Part shown: positions 48,802 to 58,300 of the stretch, in pieces
Layout of the letters: each line of letters opens with the position of its first letter
How positions within the stretch are numbered: the first letter of the stretch is position 1
Source of the DNA: Lutjanus erythropterus
Lineage: Eukaryota > Chordata > Actinopteri > Lutjaniformes > Lutjanidae
DNA length: 64,000 nt
Direction of reading: 5' to 3'
NCBI GenBank assembly: GCA_020091685.1
Contig: CM034607.1
Span: 10,227,465-10,291,464, forward strand
Notes under the pieces: generated by a model
Database searches by the model: none
Told to the model about the DNA's origin: nothing
What the model saw: only the letters and a program-made list of their open reading frames with translations
Position numbers and translations under genes: made by a program

Positions 48802-49467
48802 TTTAATAACAAAAATTATAATACAAACAAGTTAGAAATAAAGAGTGGACTCATTTCTGACCATGTCAAGTGATCAGGCACAGAATTACCATCAGATAAC
48901 ATTTGCATTCATGGCCATTAAAAACCTGAGCTTGATACAAAATGTCATCGACTGTGTGTGGTACAAATGTATGTTGCACAATGACAGGAAGCATTACAAA
49001 AGGTAGAGTGTAAGAGTATAAATATACCGTATGTACAAGTGATGGAGCAAATTCCTTAAAGCAGAATCAGACAGGTGTTTGTAGCTCTTGAACATTTTCT
49101 TCTGTACAGATGGGACTTGTATAAATCGCTTCTGCCGCTTACTCAAGTGTCCATGCATCAGCTGGGACATTAAAAACAAATGTGTCTCCTGGCAACATAA
49201 AATTATTTATTTCTCCTCTGCTTCTCCCTTGCTGTTGATTTGTATTTCTTTAAATGTAGATAAAGGAGGAGGATTTGCTGAGCAGAAATAAAACCTTCTC
49301 CCTCAGGGTACCAGTCAGCAACAGCATCACAATATTTAGGAAAAATAATAAAAGGTTATTATCATATTCTGCTGGCACCCACAGAGGATCCTGCTTGGTT
49401 CAAATCCAGTCAGGCTTTCATTTCAAGGGTCACAGGTTGAAGGTCAGGGGTCATGGTACAGCAGTCA
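48802..49467 (-). other. med10: MED10 3' untranslated region with candidate polyadenylation signals
   Basis: Downstream of the MED10 stop is about 660 bp of AT-rich sequence without a recognised repeat. Read on the minus strand it contains AATAAA at 49211-49206 and the variant ATTAAA at 48807-48802. Either could set the mRNA end. The boundary is inferred from these hexamers only, and a decayed Tc1-like element follows below 48,700. Confidence 0.5.
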
Positions 49468-49563
49468 CTAGGAGGGGGCATCTTCTCCATGTATAGCCTT
49501 ATACTTGTTCATCTCCTCTGGGAAGACTTTGCTGAGCTCAGAGATTAGAAGGCTCTTGAATTT
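49468..49563 (-). CDS. med10: MED10 coding exon 4 (residues 104-134 and stop)
   Basis: This exon has 96 bases including the TAG stop at 49470-49468, and its acceptor is tattgcag. It encodes KFKSLLISELSKVFPEEMNK and the acidic tail ending GEDAPS. The 3' untranslated region continues to lower coordinates. Confidence 0.96.
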   Translation of the reverse strand, partial: KFKSLLISELSKVFPEEMNKYKAIHGEDAPS

Positions 49564-52265
49564 CTGCAATAAATGAAAATATAACAGTAGAAGTGGTTTA
49601 TTAATGATTCATGACTACTTTTTATTTTATGTAGAGGACTAACCTTATGTGTTTATGCCAAGGGCATAGTTTAACTTTAAGATCCCATAAAACAGCTAGC
49701 GGAGTGCTTATAGCTTAAATGCTTTCTGTAAAACAGGTAACTAGGGAGGGACTTGTTGCAGCATTTACAGCGGACAATAGCGCTTTGTGTTATGCCTCCC
49801 ACACACCATACAGATAAAGCAGTCCATGAATGCAACGCTAGGAGGGAGAGTGGTCCTTTTAGCTGATTCTTCGTGGACTGAGAGCTTTCCGTGAACACAG
49901 CCAGACTGTGACCACCACTTTGGGGCTGAGTCACAGCTAACCAAGCTAATGGCAGTTAGCAAGTAATGAAGTTACTTTAGCAACAAGCAAAGCTATCTTT
50001 CCATCAGGAAACTCTGTAAAACAACCTTGGTACTGTATTCTCTGTTGGTTTTGGAGGCCGTGTTCGTCCTGGTGGCCAGCTGTGTTCCCTGGGAGGCTGC
50101 TGAATCTGGTTCTTTTGCCTACTAATGGCGGTTAGCTACCTTAGCAACAGGTAAGCTACAGCTATCTGTCCATCATCTGTAATTAAATAACTAAGAGTTG
50201 AGGCTGAGCAGCCAGAGAACACCAAAAGGGAAAACCAGAAAATATTTTCTCTGTAAATGATTATCCAGTTTCACCAAAATGAGGGAATTTTGTTATAAAG
50301 TTGTGCTTTTGTACAGCGAAGCCTGTTCACCAGAAACTCTCCAGTCCAATGTGGCTGTATCGGACTGGAGTGGAGTGTATGTTCCATGAGTCATGAGCGA
50401 GAAAGTGTTTCACTGGATGAATATTTAGTGTACGCCCCTGACTGCAAAATGAGCCATCAACAGTTTTTAACCCTTTTCAGGTTAAGACAAACTCTGAAAT
50501 ACCATTAAAATACCCAAGAGTATCTACAAAACAACTTTGTTAACATTACTGGGCCAGACACTGGCATACAGGTGACATAAAGTGACATACATATGTGATA
50601 AAAACAACATCGATTTTGACTCCACAGGAACTTTAAAGTAATCACTACAATCTGAGTGACAAAACAATATAATATAAATGAATGAATATATAAGACACAT
50701 ATCAATGAACTGATTTGTGGAGCAGAGCCTCTACCGAAACACAAAAATATTGAAGCACTGAATCCAAAGACAATGAATTTATCATCAATAAACAAGGTCA
50801 CAATAACACAGGTCTATCTCAAGTACACGCCTCTTTACGTAATGAGGATGATCCTTGAAAGGCACATTTTATCTTTTTAAGAACTCAAACACATGCTTTG
50901 AAGCATTTCATCAATGAAATAGTTTGTTGGCTCTGTTTCCTTTTGCAGTATCATTGGTAGGGAGTCTCAGTGACCCTGGAATTATCTCTTACCGTCATGG
51001 TGTCAATCTTCCCTTTGACTTGCTCATTCCGTGCCAAGGCTCTCTCCAGACATTCTTTGGTGTACAGCTGAGGGTTTCGACCTTGGTCAATGTATCTACA
51101 AACACAAGGCATGTCAACATCAGTTGAGGCAGCAGTGATGAAGCCACAGAACAAAAATAAGGAGGTCGATACAGGCTGTTTGGTAAAAGGCACATTCCAT
51201 AACATATGAGGCTGGATTTTGAATTTTGTATCAGGACTGCACAATATATTAAGATTACTTTGATACTGCCATTATGATATAATTCATGATTACTGGGAAT
51301 TATAATTTTGCACCACAATTTTCATTTTCACTGGGAAAAAAACTGTTAAAATTATGACAATATGATATTTTTTAGGGTCTGTACCAAGCATCTTACATCT
51401 TAGCAGCTCTTCAGTGCTTCATTATAATGCTGTTTTGTCACATATTTTTCTTTAACAAAAAGACTGCAGCTTCTGTGATTTGGATATTGCAAATCCCCAT
51501 ACAGAAATTGTGTTAACATTTCAATTAATTGTGTAGCTCTATTTCGTATGTTATCTACTTATTTCAGGAGTTTTGTTTGCTTATTTTCTATTATTTCCGC
51601 ATTCCTTCGCCTACGCATAATTAACTCAGAGAGTGACAACAATAGGAATTAACTATTTATTAAAACTCATAATGTTTTTAATAGTGTGTTTGGCCGAATT
51701 TTCAAACGGCTCTGAATAAGACAAAATAAAAAGTAATATGACGCATGTAACATTACCAGGTATGCGGTCAAGGACTTTAATTATAAAATTGTCAAATTTT
51801 TGAATGGGGTTTGGTGTGGCTGTAACTCAAAGCAACCTCAAAAGTTGATACGTGTATTCACAACAATATAGCAATGACAGAAAGCAGCAGAGATCCGAAT
51901 AAAAGGCTAATATATGTAGTTATGTTATAAGGTAGGACATTTTCAACAATATACCAGCTACTAGACTCACTCAAAGACCTCCAGCGGCACGTTGATCTCG
52001 TGAAGCTGCTGACGGCACTTCTCGATGTCTTGAAGTCCAGATATCATGAAATTTCTGACAAGAGAAATCAATAGAACCGGTAAACATAATGATTCTGTGG
52101 AGATCTGTGGCGTTAAAACGTTTGTCTATAAAACATGACTCACAGTTTCTGGTTAAGTCCTGCTTGGCTGCTAGGCTGGAAGTCGCTGACGATGATTCCC
52201 AACTGTCGAATATTCTCGATAAATTTCTCCAGGTGCTCCTCCAAATTATCAAACTTTTCAGCCAT
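49468..52265 (-). CDS. med10: MED10, Mediator complex subunit 10 (complete, four exons)
   Basis: The coding sequence is the join of 52265-52144, 52054-51971, 51095-50993 and 49563-49468 on the minus strand, giving 134 residues; vertebrate MED10 is about 135. All three introns have GT-AG borders and the reading frame is kept across each junction. The protein starts MAEKFDNLEEHLEKF and ends YKAIHGEDAPS, and I recognise it along its whole length as the MED10/Nut2 family. MED10 is a small, mostly helical subunit of the Mediator middle module in the nucleus, which relays signals from transcription factors to RNA polymerase II. The start at 52265 is the only in-frame ATG that matches the family N-terminus. 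No frameshift or missing segment was seen. The third intron (1,429 bp) carries a dispersed repeat. UBE2QL1 lies divergently upstream. Confidence 0.97.
49681..50632. repeat. Dispersed TTAA-flanked repeat inside MED10 intron 3
   Basis: The segment lies between TTAA at 49677-49680 and TTAA at 50633-50636. Part of it, about 49,985-50,110, matches in inverted orientation the sequence near 34,030-34,145; shared words include cagtaccaaggtt and tttcctgatgg or its close variant. A repeated family is therefore visible within the window. Terminal inverted repeats are weak, so the exact ends and the class (possibly piggyBac-like because of TTAA) are uncertain. Confidence 0.5.
50993..51095 (-). CDS. med10: MED10 coding exon 3 (residues 69-103)
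   Basis: This exon has 103 bases, with acceptor tttgtag and donor GTAAGA. It encodes YIDQGRNPQLYTKECLERAL and ends in phase 0 after DTMT. The YIDQGRNP motif is among the most conserved parts of the family. Confidence 0.97.
51971..52054 (-). CDS. med10: MED10 coding exon 2 (residues 41-69)
   Basis: This exon has 84 bases. The acceptor is ttgtcag ending at 52055 and the donor GTGAGT starts at 51970. It encodes NFMISGLQDIEKCRQQ and the following NVPLEVF segment. A Glu codon is split at its 3' end. Confidence 0.96.
   Translation of the reverse strand, partial: KFHDIWTSRHREVPSAASRDQRAAGGL
52144..52265 (-). CDS. med10: MED10 coding exon 1 (residues 1-41, last codon split)
   Basis: This exon has 122 coding bases, from ATG at 52265 to the donor GTGAGT that begins at 52143. 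It encodes the N-terminal helix (DNLEEHLEKFIENIRQLG) and a linker. The final Leu codon is split: CT here, with A in the next exon. Confidence 0.96.
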
Positions 52266-52500
52266 CTTAATCGACTGTCACTAAAGCACTAGAAATAAAT
52301 AGAAATCAATCCGTTTAGACGAATCCTTTTGTCAAATAAGCGCTGTTTACTGTCAGCCGTCGACTCTACGACAGCCACAGCAACGAAGTGCTTTACGGCA
52401 ATAAAGTAACCAATCGCTGTGGGTACTATTCTGCTACCTAGGTAACAACCAATGACAGATTGTCGTTAAATGACGCATGTGTCGTGCTGCCAGTGAGGAA
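52266..52500 (-). promoter_or_regulatory. med10: MED10 5' leader and promoter region
   Basis: Immediately upstream of the MED10 start codon there are CCAAT boxes at 52410-52414 and 52449-52453. A near-perfect palindrome at 52433-52446 (gctacctaggtaac) fits the RFX X-box half-site pattern. A CRE-like tgacgcat follows near 52,470, and no TATA box is evident. The transcription start is not visible but is probably between about 52,300 and 52,400. This composition fits a housekeeping promoter and may drive transcription in both directions. Confidence 0.5.
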
Positions 52501-52683
52501 GAAGCTTCTTTGTCAAGACCATAAAGTGAAGTGAGTAAATGGAGTAACAGTGACTAGGCTGCATCTAAAACGTTAGAGTACAATCACTACACCATGTATA
52601 AACAGCATGTTTTTGAAAACTCACAGAGAATATGTCATGTTTCATTTGTTTCATTCATGTGTTATATCAGTTATTGTGGTCCA

Positions 52684-53338
52684 TCACTGGTGTTCCCAAA
52701 CTTTTTCATGTTAAAGAGCCCCCAAATATCTGCACATTAGACCACAAACCCCCTGTTTAAGAGGATTTTATCTAAATGGATGCCATCTGAGGTTTTTCTT
52801 TTTTTTTTTTTAGGGTTGAAGACAGGTAAATCTTAATAGTCAATAAATAATCAAAATAGAACCAGTTTAAATTAGGACTGCAATTAACAATTATTTTCCT
52901 TGTTGATTAATCTGCTGATTATTTTCTCAATTAATCGAAAAGTTGTTTGGTCTGTACAGTGTCTGAGCCCAAAATGTCTTCAAATGTCTTGTCTTTACCA
53001 CAACCAAATGATATTCAGTTTATTGTCATAAAGGAGTAAAGACACATTTTGACAGTTTTTCTTTAAAAAAAAATACTCAAACCAATTAATCAATTGACAG
53101 ATTAGTTGGTGTTTAATTTAATAGTTGATTAAAACTTGATTAACAGATTAATTGTTGCAGCTCTAGTATAAATTTCATTCAGTTACAAAAACAGCCAACC
53201 CTTTTTCTTCCCTTGTTGTTCCATCTTCCAAAGAATGTGATTAAAGTAAAATTTCTGTTCCTCCCTTTTGCTGGGAACCTCCTACAACCCACTCAAGGAT
53301 CTCTGTTGGGCCCAGGACCTCAGTTTAAAAAACACTTG
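52684..53338. repeat. Dispersed DNA repeat interrupted by a second MITE
   Basis: The left part (cactggtgttcccaaac, then runs of the type agagcccccaaat and gaccacaaaccccc) and the right part (gggcccaggacctcag) resemble the two ends of a common teleost repeat that begins with a CAGTGGTTCCCAAAC-like sequence. The middle is occupied by a separate inverted-repeat element at about 52,875-53,164. The ends are approximate. Confidence 0.4.
52875..53164. mobile_element. MITE of the gctgcaa/attaatcg family, nested copy
   Basis: The ends are inverted: ggactgcaattaacaatta on the left and taattgttgcagctc on the right, with TA at both borders. The internal text (ttggtctgtacagtgtctg, then ccaaatgatattcagttta) matches other copies in the window at 36,982-37,300 and 56,971-57,309. 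It is non-autonomous and contains no open frame of note. Confidence 0.6.
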
Positions 53339-54789
53339 AAATTTTGAAAACTTCAGAAGGTGCTTTACATACTGCTGTTTCAAAGCCAACATGCCCCAGA
53401 GATATTTTGTTATTGCTATAAATGAGTCTCATATGTATAGACATATTTACTTACTGCTGATTTACATATATTTAACAATCATTTCAAAACGATTGCTGTA
53501 GATGTTTTCAGATCATCAGTGAGGATAATGATTAATTTCAGAGGCAGCCTTTTTTGCTGTTTTTTTCCCTCACTGTTTGTTGTTTTTTGTTACGGATACC
53601 AGTATTCACTTTCTATATACGACCTGTTGATTTAATCAAATAGAAGAGCAATGAGGAATGTGCCATATTCAGTTTATTTATTTTTATATTAAGTTCATTC
53701 TAGTATAAGCTGTGTGAAGTAAAATGCGCCTATGATAATGTTAATAATAAATTGTTAATAATTGTTAATAATACATTTCTTTATGTTTGTGAACAAAGTT
53801 ACACAACGTTGGGGACCAAGGATTATTGTTCACCCTGTTGTTTAAATCCTAAAAACAGATTCAGTAATCAAGGAAGTGTTCCAAACAGTTGTACTTTCCA
53901 ATGAACTTCTACAGTAATGTTGATCTCTGCTCACAGTATGTGGTCACTGTTACTCAGTTTAAATATAGGCTTCCTGCTCTGTCTGCACTGGGATACACAG
54001 GAGACTAAAAGTGAAAGTGAATGTCAGTGACGTAGGGATTACAGTCCTCTGGCATCTTCTTTCTGACTTAACTGTATAGTTTCAGTGAAGCACAGGAACA
54101 CAAAGTTACAGAAAGTTAGCCAGAAGAAACCAGGAAATGAACCACAAACCATCAAAATAAAAGTAATCTTATGTCAACGTATATGGCACCTTGCACTGGC
54201 TGAAGATGATGTAGACCTTAAAGCTATTTTTAGACACCACAACACTTTATTTCGAATAAAGTTTTAGCAGAATTTCTGGCCTTAAAAACTTAAATGCTTA
54301 CAGGTAGCGTTTACATATTTGATCCCTTTTCTTGATTTGAGTTTAATTATTGAATTAATATTTTGTTCTATTTGTGTTTTTCCTATTAGACTTCTTTATA
54401 ATTATTAAATATACTGGTGAAAGTTCACTGTTTCAGTAACTTGAAATTTATGACAATAAAGTTTATTGTTAAACTAAAATATCCTGCATCAATTACATGT
54501 AATTGTCACAAGCGTTTATCATATTTGTGGGATTATTGCAAAAACGTGTGTTTACGTATATATTCTATATCCTGTATTCTGTGTAAAGAATAGGAAACAA
54601 TATATCGATATCAGAATTTTTCTTACTCCCAAATATCAGTATCTGCTTTAAAACTCTTGTAGCCAATCTGCTGGGCTCTGTCTCTTAATATTGCCATAAA
54701 AATCGACTTTTATCATGGTATCATTGTACCTTGAGTTTTTGGTATCATTACACCCCTGGTCATTTCATATACAGCACGTTTGTCTAAAT
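53339..54789. other. Intergenic stretch between MED10 and UBE2QL1
   Basis: This stretch is AT-rich with no recognised protein-coding exon. It includes a good splice acceptor at 54081-54085 (tgtatagtttcag) followed by AATAAA at 54255-54260 and 54455-54460 on the plus strand. A 60-codon open frame (54085-54267) resembles nothing I know. An ISRE-like aaaagtgaaagtgaatg lies at about 54,007-54,023. Confidence 0.5.
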
Positions 54790-55119
54790 GTAGGCTCCTG
54801 ATTCTGTTGCTTGACTTGCCCTGAACGTCACCTAACTCCGGGGCTTTTATTTTGAAACGACGCTCCACCGGTGAGAAGAGACAGGCTGAGAAGGATTACC
54901 GGGGGCTGCCTCGTCCTCGGCTGCATTAAAGCTGGAGCTGCCGCAGCTGCACACACACATCAAAGGCTCTGCTCCTTCTTCTTCTCCTCCACCTCACTGC
55001 AGCTACCACCGACGGCAGGTCGACTGGATGGTGGAGCCATTTCATCTTTTTTTTACACGGTGTCCGGGCTACATAACGGGACATTAAACGGACATAGACC
55101 GAATTTCACCCCGTCCACG
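54790..55119 (+). promoter_or_regulatory. ube2ql1: UBE2QL1 promoter and probable non-coding leader exon
   Basis: The sequence becomes GC-richer here and includes cgtcacctaactccgggg and ctgccgcagctgcac. A consensus splice donor follows, CACG|GTAAGCAC, with the exon ending at 55119. It pairs well with a pyrimidine-rich acceptor at 55786, so the leader is probably split in two. The transcription start is not visible and about 54,850-54,880 is a guess. A 94-codon open frame across this exon (54871-55155) runs into the intron and has no recognisable homology. Confidence 0.5.
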
Positions 55120-55786
55120 GTAAGCACGGGCTATACTGTCGAAATTCTGCTGTAATTTTGGTTCTGTGTGGGCGAGAGAAGACACAGAAAGGAAAATATA
55201 TGACATTGTCATGATGATTTCTTACAGTGTAGGCTGTGTATGTTATATGTTATGACATTTTATTCCACTATAAAAAAAATATAGATGTATATTCCATAGT
55301 ATTTTATTACAGCTTGTCGTTCCTATATCCTTATAGTCATTTGTAGTATTTCTATTTATGTAATTTAGTCTCCCGTAGTCTATATTTCTATTATTCCTAT
55401 ATATTTTCACACGGAGTGTGTCTCTGGTAATTATTAGTGAGATAATCATTCCTTATATCAACCTTGTGATGCATTCAGGTGCTTTTCAGACCTTTCGGTA
55501 GCCTTCTGCTATGATTTCCCTGCAGTAGCCTATATTACCATAGCCTGTGTTTTTTCGGTATGATAAATGGTATGCACCCTTCTGTTAAAATATACTATAG
55601 GATCACCTCAGTGCTTCTGCGTAACGCAACGTCCTATCATTGAACAACTGCAGTCATGATGTCGGTCCACTTGTGGGAACAAACGACTGAATTCCATTGA
55701 TCTATTTTGATGTAATTGTATCATTTATGTGTTTGTTTTCATATAAACCTGCATGTAATCTATTGTTTTTGCTGTTTTGTCTTCAG

Positions 55787-56009
55787 TCGAGCCGCGTCGG
55801 GATGCTGCACTGAGGAGAAAACAGCTCAGGCTCCCCGGTCGTGTTGATCCTGAGGCTGCAGTGAACGGAGGGGGGATTGCGGTGCATCAAGGTTAATAAT
55901 CGACATCGATAAAGGGCTTCTTCTCTGCGAGCGGGAACCGACTTCAAAGGGTGATTCTTGCCCCTGTGCGGGGGGATCGGCGGAGAAATATAGATCTGTA
56001 AAACAAATT
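55787..56009 (+). other. ube2ql1: UBE2QL1 5' untranslated region, second part
   Basis: This begins after the acceptor ttttgtcttcag at 55775-55786, which has a long pyrimidine tract. It runs without a break into the coding exon that starts at 56010. It holds short upstream ATGs (for example at 55802) that are out of frame or soon terminated. The inferred leader intron, 55120-55786, is 667 bp. Confidence 0.5.
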
Positions 56010-56735
56010 ATGGCCACTCTACTGCGGAAGATCGGTCTGATCCGCCTGCACGACCGAGACACCGAGGACCCAAAGCACCATCAGGGCTCGTTAAAGGGCA
56101 CCAAAGGAAACCAGAAAAATAACACCAACAAACACTGTCAGACGGCCAACGAAACTAACATCCTGAGCACTCCGGAGATCAAAGCGAGGAAGCTGGACCA
56201 GCTCGGCAAGGACAAGCCGTCCGGCAAGGATAAGCAACAGCAGGGGAAGGATGCGAAGGAGAAGCAGCAGACGGGAGGTGGTGGTGGAGGAGGAGGCGGG
56301 AGTAAAGCGACCAGTGCCTCCTCGATACCACCGCTGGCGCCTCACCGGCAACACTGCACCCAGGTGCGGACGCGGAGGCTGATGAAGGAGCTACAGGAGA
56401 TCAGGAGGTTAGGGGACAACTTCATCACGGTGGAGCTGGTGGAGGACAACCTGTATGACTGGAACGTCAAGCTGCACCAGGTGGACAAGGACTCGGCGCT
56501 GTGGCAGGACATGAAGGAGACCAGCACCGAGTTCATACTGCTCAACGTCACCTTTCCCGATAATTTCCCCTTCTCGCCGCCGTTCATGCGTGTCCTGACG
56601 CCCCGCTTGGAGAACGGCTACGTGCTGGACGGTGGGGCCATATGCATGGAGCTGTTGACCCCCCGCGGATGGTCCAGCGCCTACACGGTGGAGGCAGTCA
56701 TGAGGCAGTTTGCGGCCAGCCTCGTAAAAGGACAG
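56010..56735 (+). CDS. ube2ql1: UBE2QL1, ubiquitin-conjugating enzyme E2Q-like 1, first coding exon (partial gene)
   Basis: The exon gives 242 codons and ends exactly in phase 0 at GGACAG|GTGAGG. Residues 1-124 form a basic, low-complexity N-terminal region: MATLLRKIGLIRLHD, a Lys/Gln-rich stretch, then nine glycines at 89-97. Residues 125-242 are the E2 (UBC) fold, beginning MKELQ, through LYDWNVKLHQVDKDS, the NFPFSPPF motif, and the active-site segment GGAICMELLTPRGWSS. The predicted catalytic cysteine is residue 212 (codon 56643-56645), equal to Cys88 of the short 161-residue form starting at Met125. The family transfers ubiquitin to substrates and is related to UBE2Q1/2. The missing C-terminus (about 43 residues, Lys-rich, known from the family) must be encoded beyond the window. 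An open frame runs on into the intron to 56837, but that extension is not protein. Start at 56010 is preferred because the N-terminal segment is in frame and protein-like. Confidence 0.95.
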
Positions 56736-56970
56736 GTGAGGGGGGGGGGGTGTCCTTGCATGGAGTATCATCAACCATACGGCATGTTAATCATCTCTAG
56801 TACATTTATTCACAGCCATGACACCCACTGGATATGAGCAATTCCATTAGGCACTTATGCACCATGCGTAATTAACGCGTAAAACTGCTTTTACGCATGT
56901 ACAACATACTGTATGTCCACCGTGACCAGGGTTTTAGTCTAATATGGAAGTTTACACCAGCATATCGTTT

Positions 56971-57309
56971 AGAGCTGCAACAATTAGTTGATAAATCATT
57001 TAGCTATGATCTATTACATAAATTACTAGCTATTTTGATAATCGATTAATCATTTTGAGTCTTTTTTTTTTAAGAAAAAATGTCTAAATTCTCTGATTTC
57101 AGCCTATCAAATGTAAATATTTTCTGCTTTTTTTTAGTCCTCTTTGACATTAAACTGAATAGACAAACAAAGGCATGTAAAGATGTCACCATAGACTTTG
57201 GGAAACAAAGATCAATATTTTCCACCACTTTTGACATTTTTTTAACCAAACGACTAATCAATTATTTGAGATCAATCAATAATGAAAATAATCGTTAGTT
57301 GCAACCCTA
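56971..57309. mobile_element. MITE of the gctgcaa/attaatcg family in UBE2QL1 intron
   Basis: The ends are agagctgcaacaattag and taatcgttagttgcaaccct, inverted, with TA at both borders. The body contains a family sequence with ctctgatttcagc and ttttgacatttttttaacc. The 63- and 72-codon frames here are not genes. Confidence 0.65.
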
Positions 57310-57575
57310 TTTTCATTTGATGCAACTGATGAAACATGAATGTGTTTTGGTAATTTAGTTTGTTAAAAAAATCTACTTGCAGTTATGATTTTCATGAATT
57401 AAGTGTGATTTTTCTACATTTTTGGAGTGATCTCTCAAGACAATATGTTTATAGAAATTTTCATAAAACAAGTGTATCCTAGTATGCAATAAACCCAATG
57501 TGAGATGGTTTTACATTTCATTTCAAGGCAAGTGTCATTGCAAGACAAAATCATTCAATCAACTTGATGTTCTTG

Positions 57576-58300
57576 ATAGGGCTGCAGCTATCGATTAATC
57601 TGGTGATTATTTCCACAATTAATTGATTAATCGTTGAGTCAATTAAATGTCAAAAATTGTGAAAAATGCTTATTACAATCAGGGCTTGATGGATACTACA
57701 TTTGGGGTCCTATATCAATACATTGGCTGACATTCTGTATACAGAATATAATATACAGAATATAGTACATAATACATAAATGCACATTTTTTTTACAATT
57801 ATCCCTCAAATGTGGTTATCAAACACATGTGACAAAGACATGTAATGGAGGCAGGATATATTACAATTTAACAATAAACTTGATTGTCCAAAATAACATC
57901 AGGGAACTGACACAGTAAACTTTTTACCAGTGATGCTAATACCAATATTACGAAGTAAAAATATATCAGGGTATTGAAACAGTAACTTTTCATAGGTATT
58001 TTTAATAATTATAAATAAAAAAATGCTGCCTATAAACTAAAAACATTACCAAAAAATATAAACAATCTCCATTATGTTTTGTGAAAAACATCACATATAC
58101 AGTGATGCTAGGACAATATCGGGCCCGTAATATCAGCCAACCAATATATCAGTCTGGCTGAAAAGGGATCAGATATACCTAAAATTCTGCCTTCAAAGCT
58201 AAAAAATACAAACAATCTGCATTATATTCATATTAGCACATATTGGGCTGATAATATTGGTTGGCTGATATATTGGGTTGGCTCTAGAAACAAGTGTATC
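57576..58300. repeat. Half copy of the gctgcaa MITE followed by an atatcggc-type repeat
   Basis: Bases 57,576-57,690 begin agggctgcagctatcgatta and break off after the left half. Bases 57,700-58,300 contain repeated words of the type atatcgggcc, ccaaccaatatatcag and ttggctgatatattgg, typical of another dispersed teleost repeat. The ends are approximate. Confidence 0.45.

Noticed and set aside
54085..54267. 60-codon plus-strand frame between the two genes
   Set aside because: Not recognised as protein. It may overlap an exon of a non-coding transcript, which is reported as a finding instead.
56736..56837. Continuation of the UBE2QL1 frame past the exon
   Set aside because: A consensus donor (GACAG|GTGAGG) ends the exon at 56735 in phase 0, exactly where family homology stops. 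The extra residues are intron read-through.
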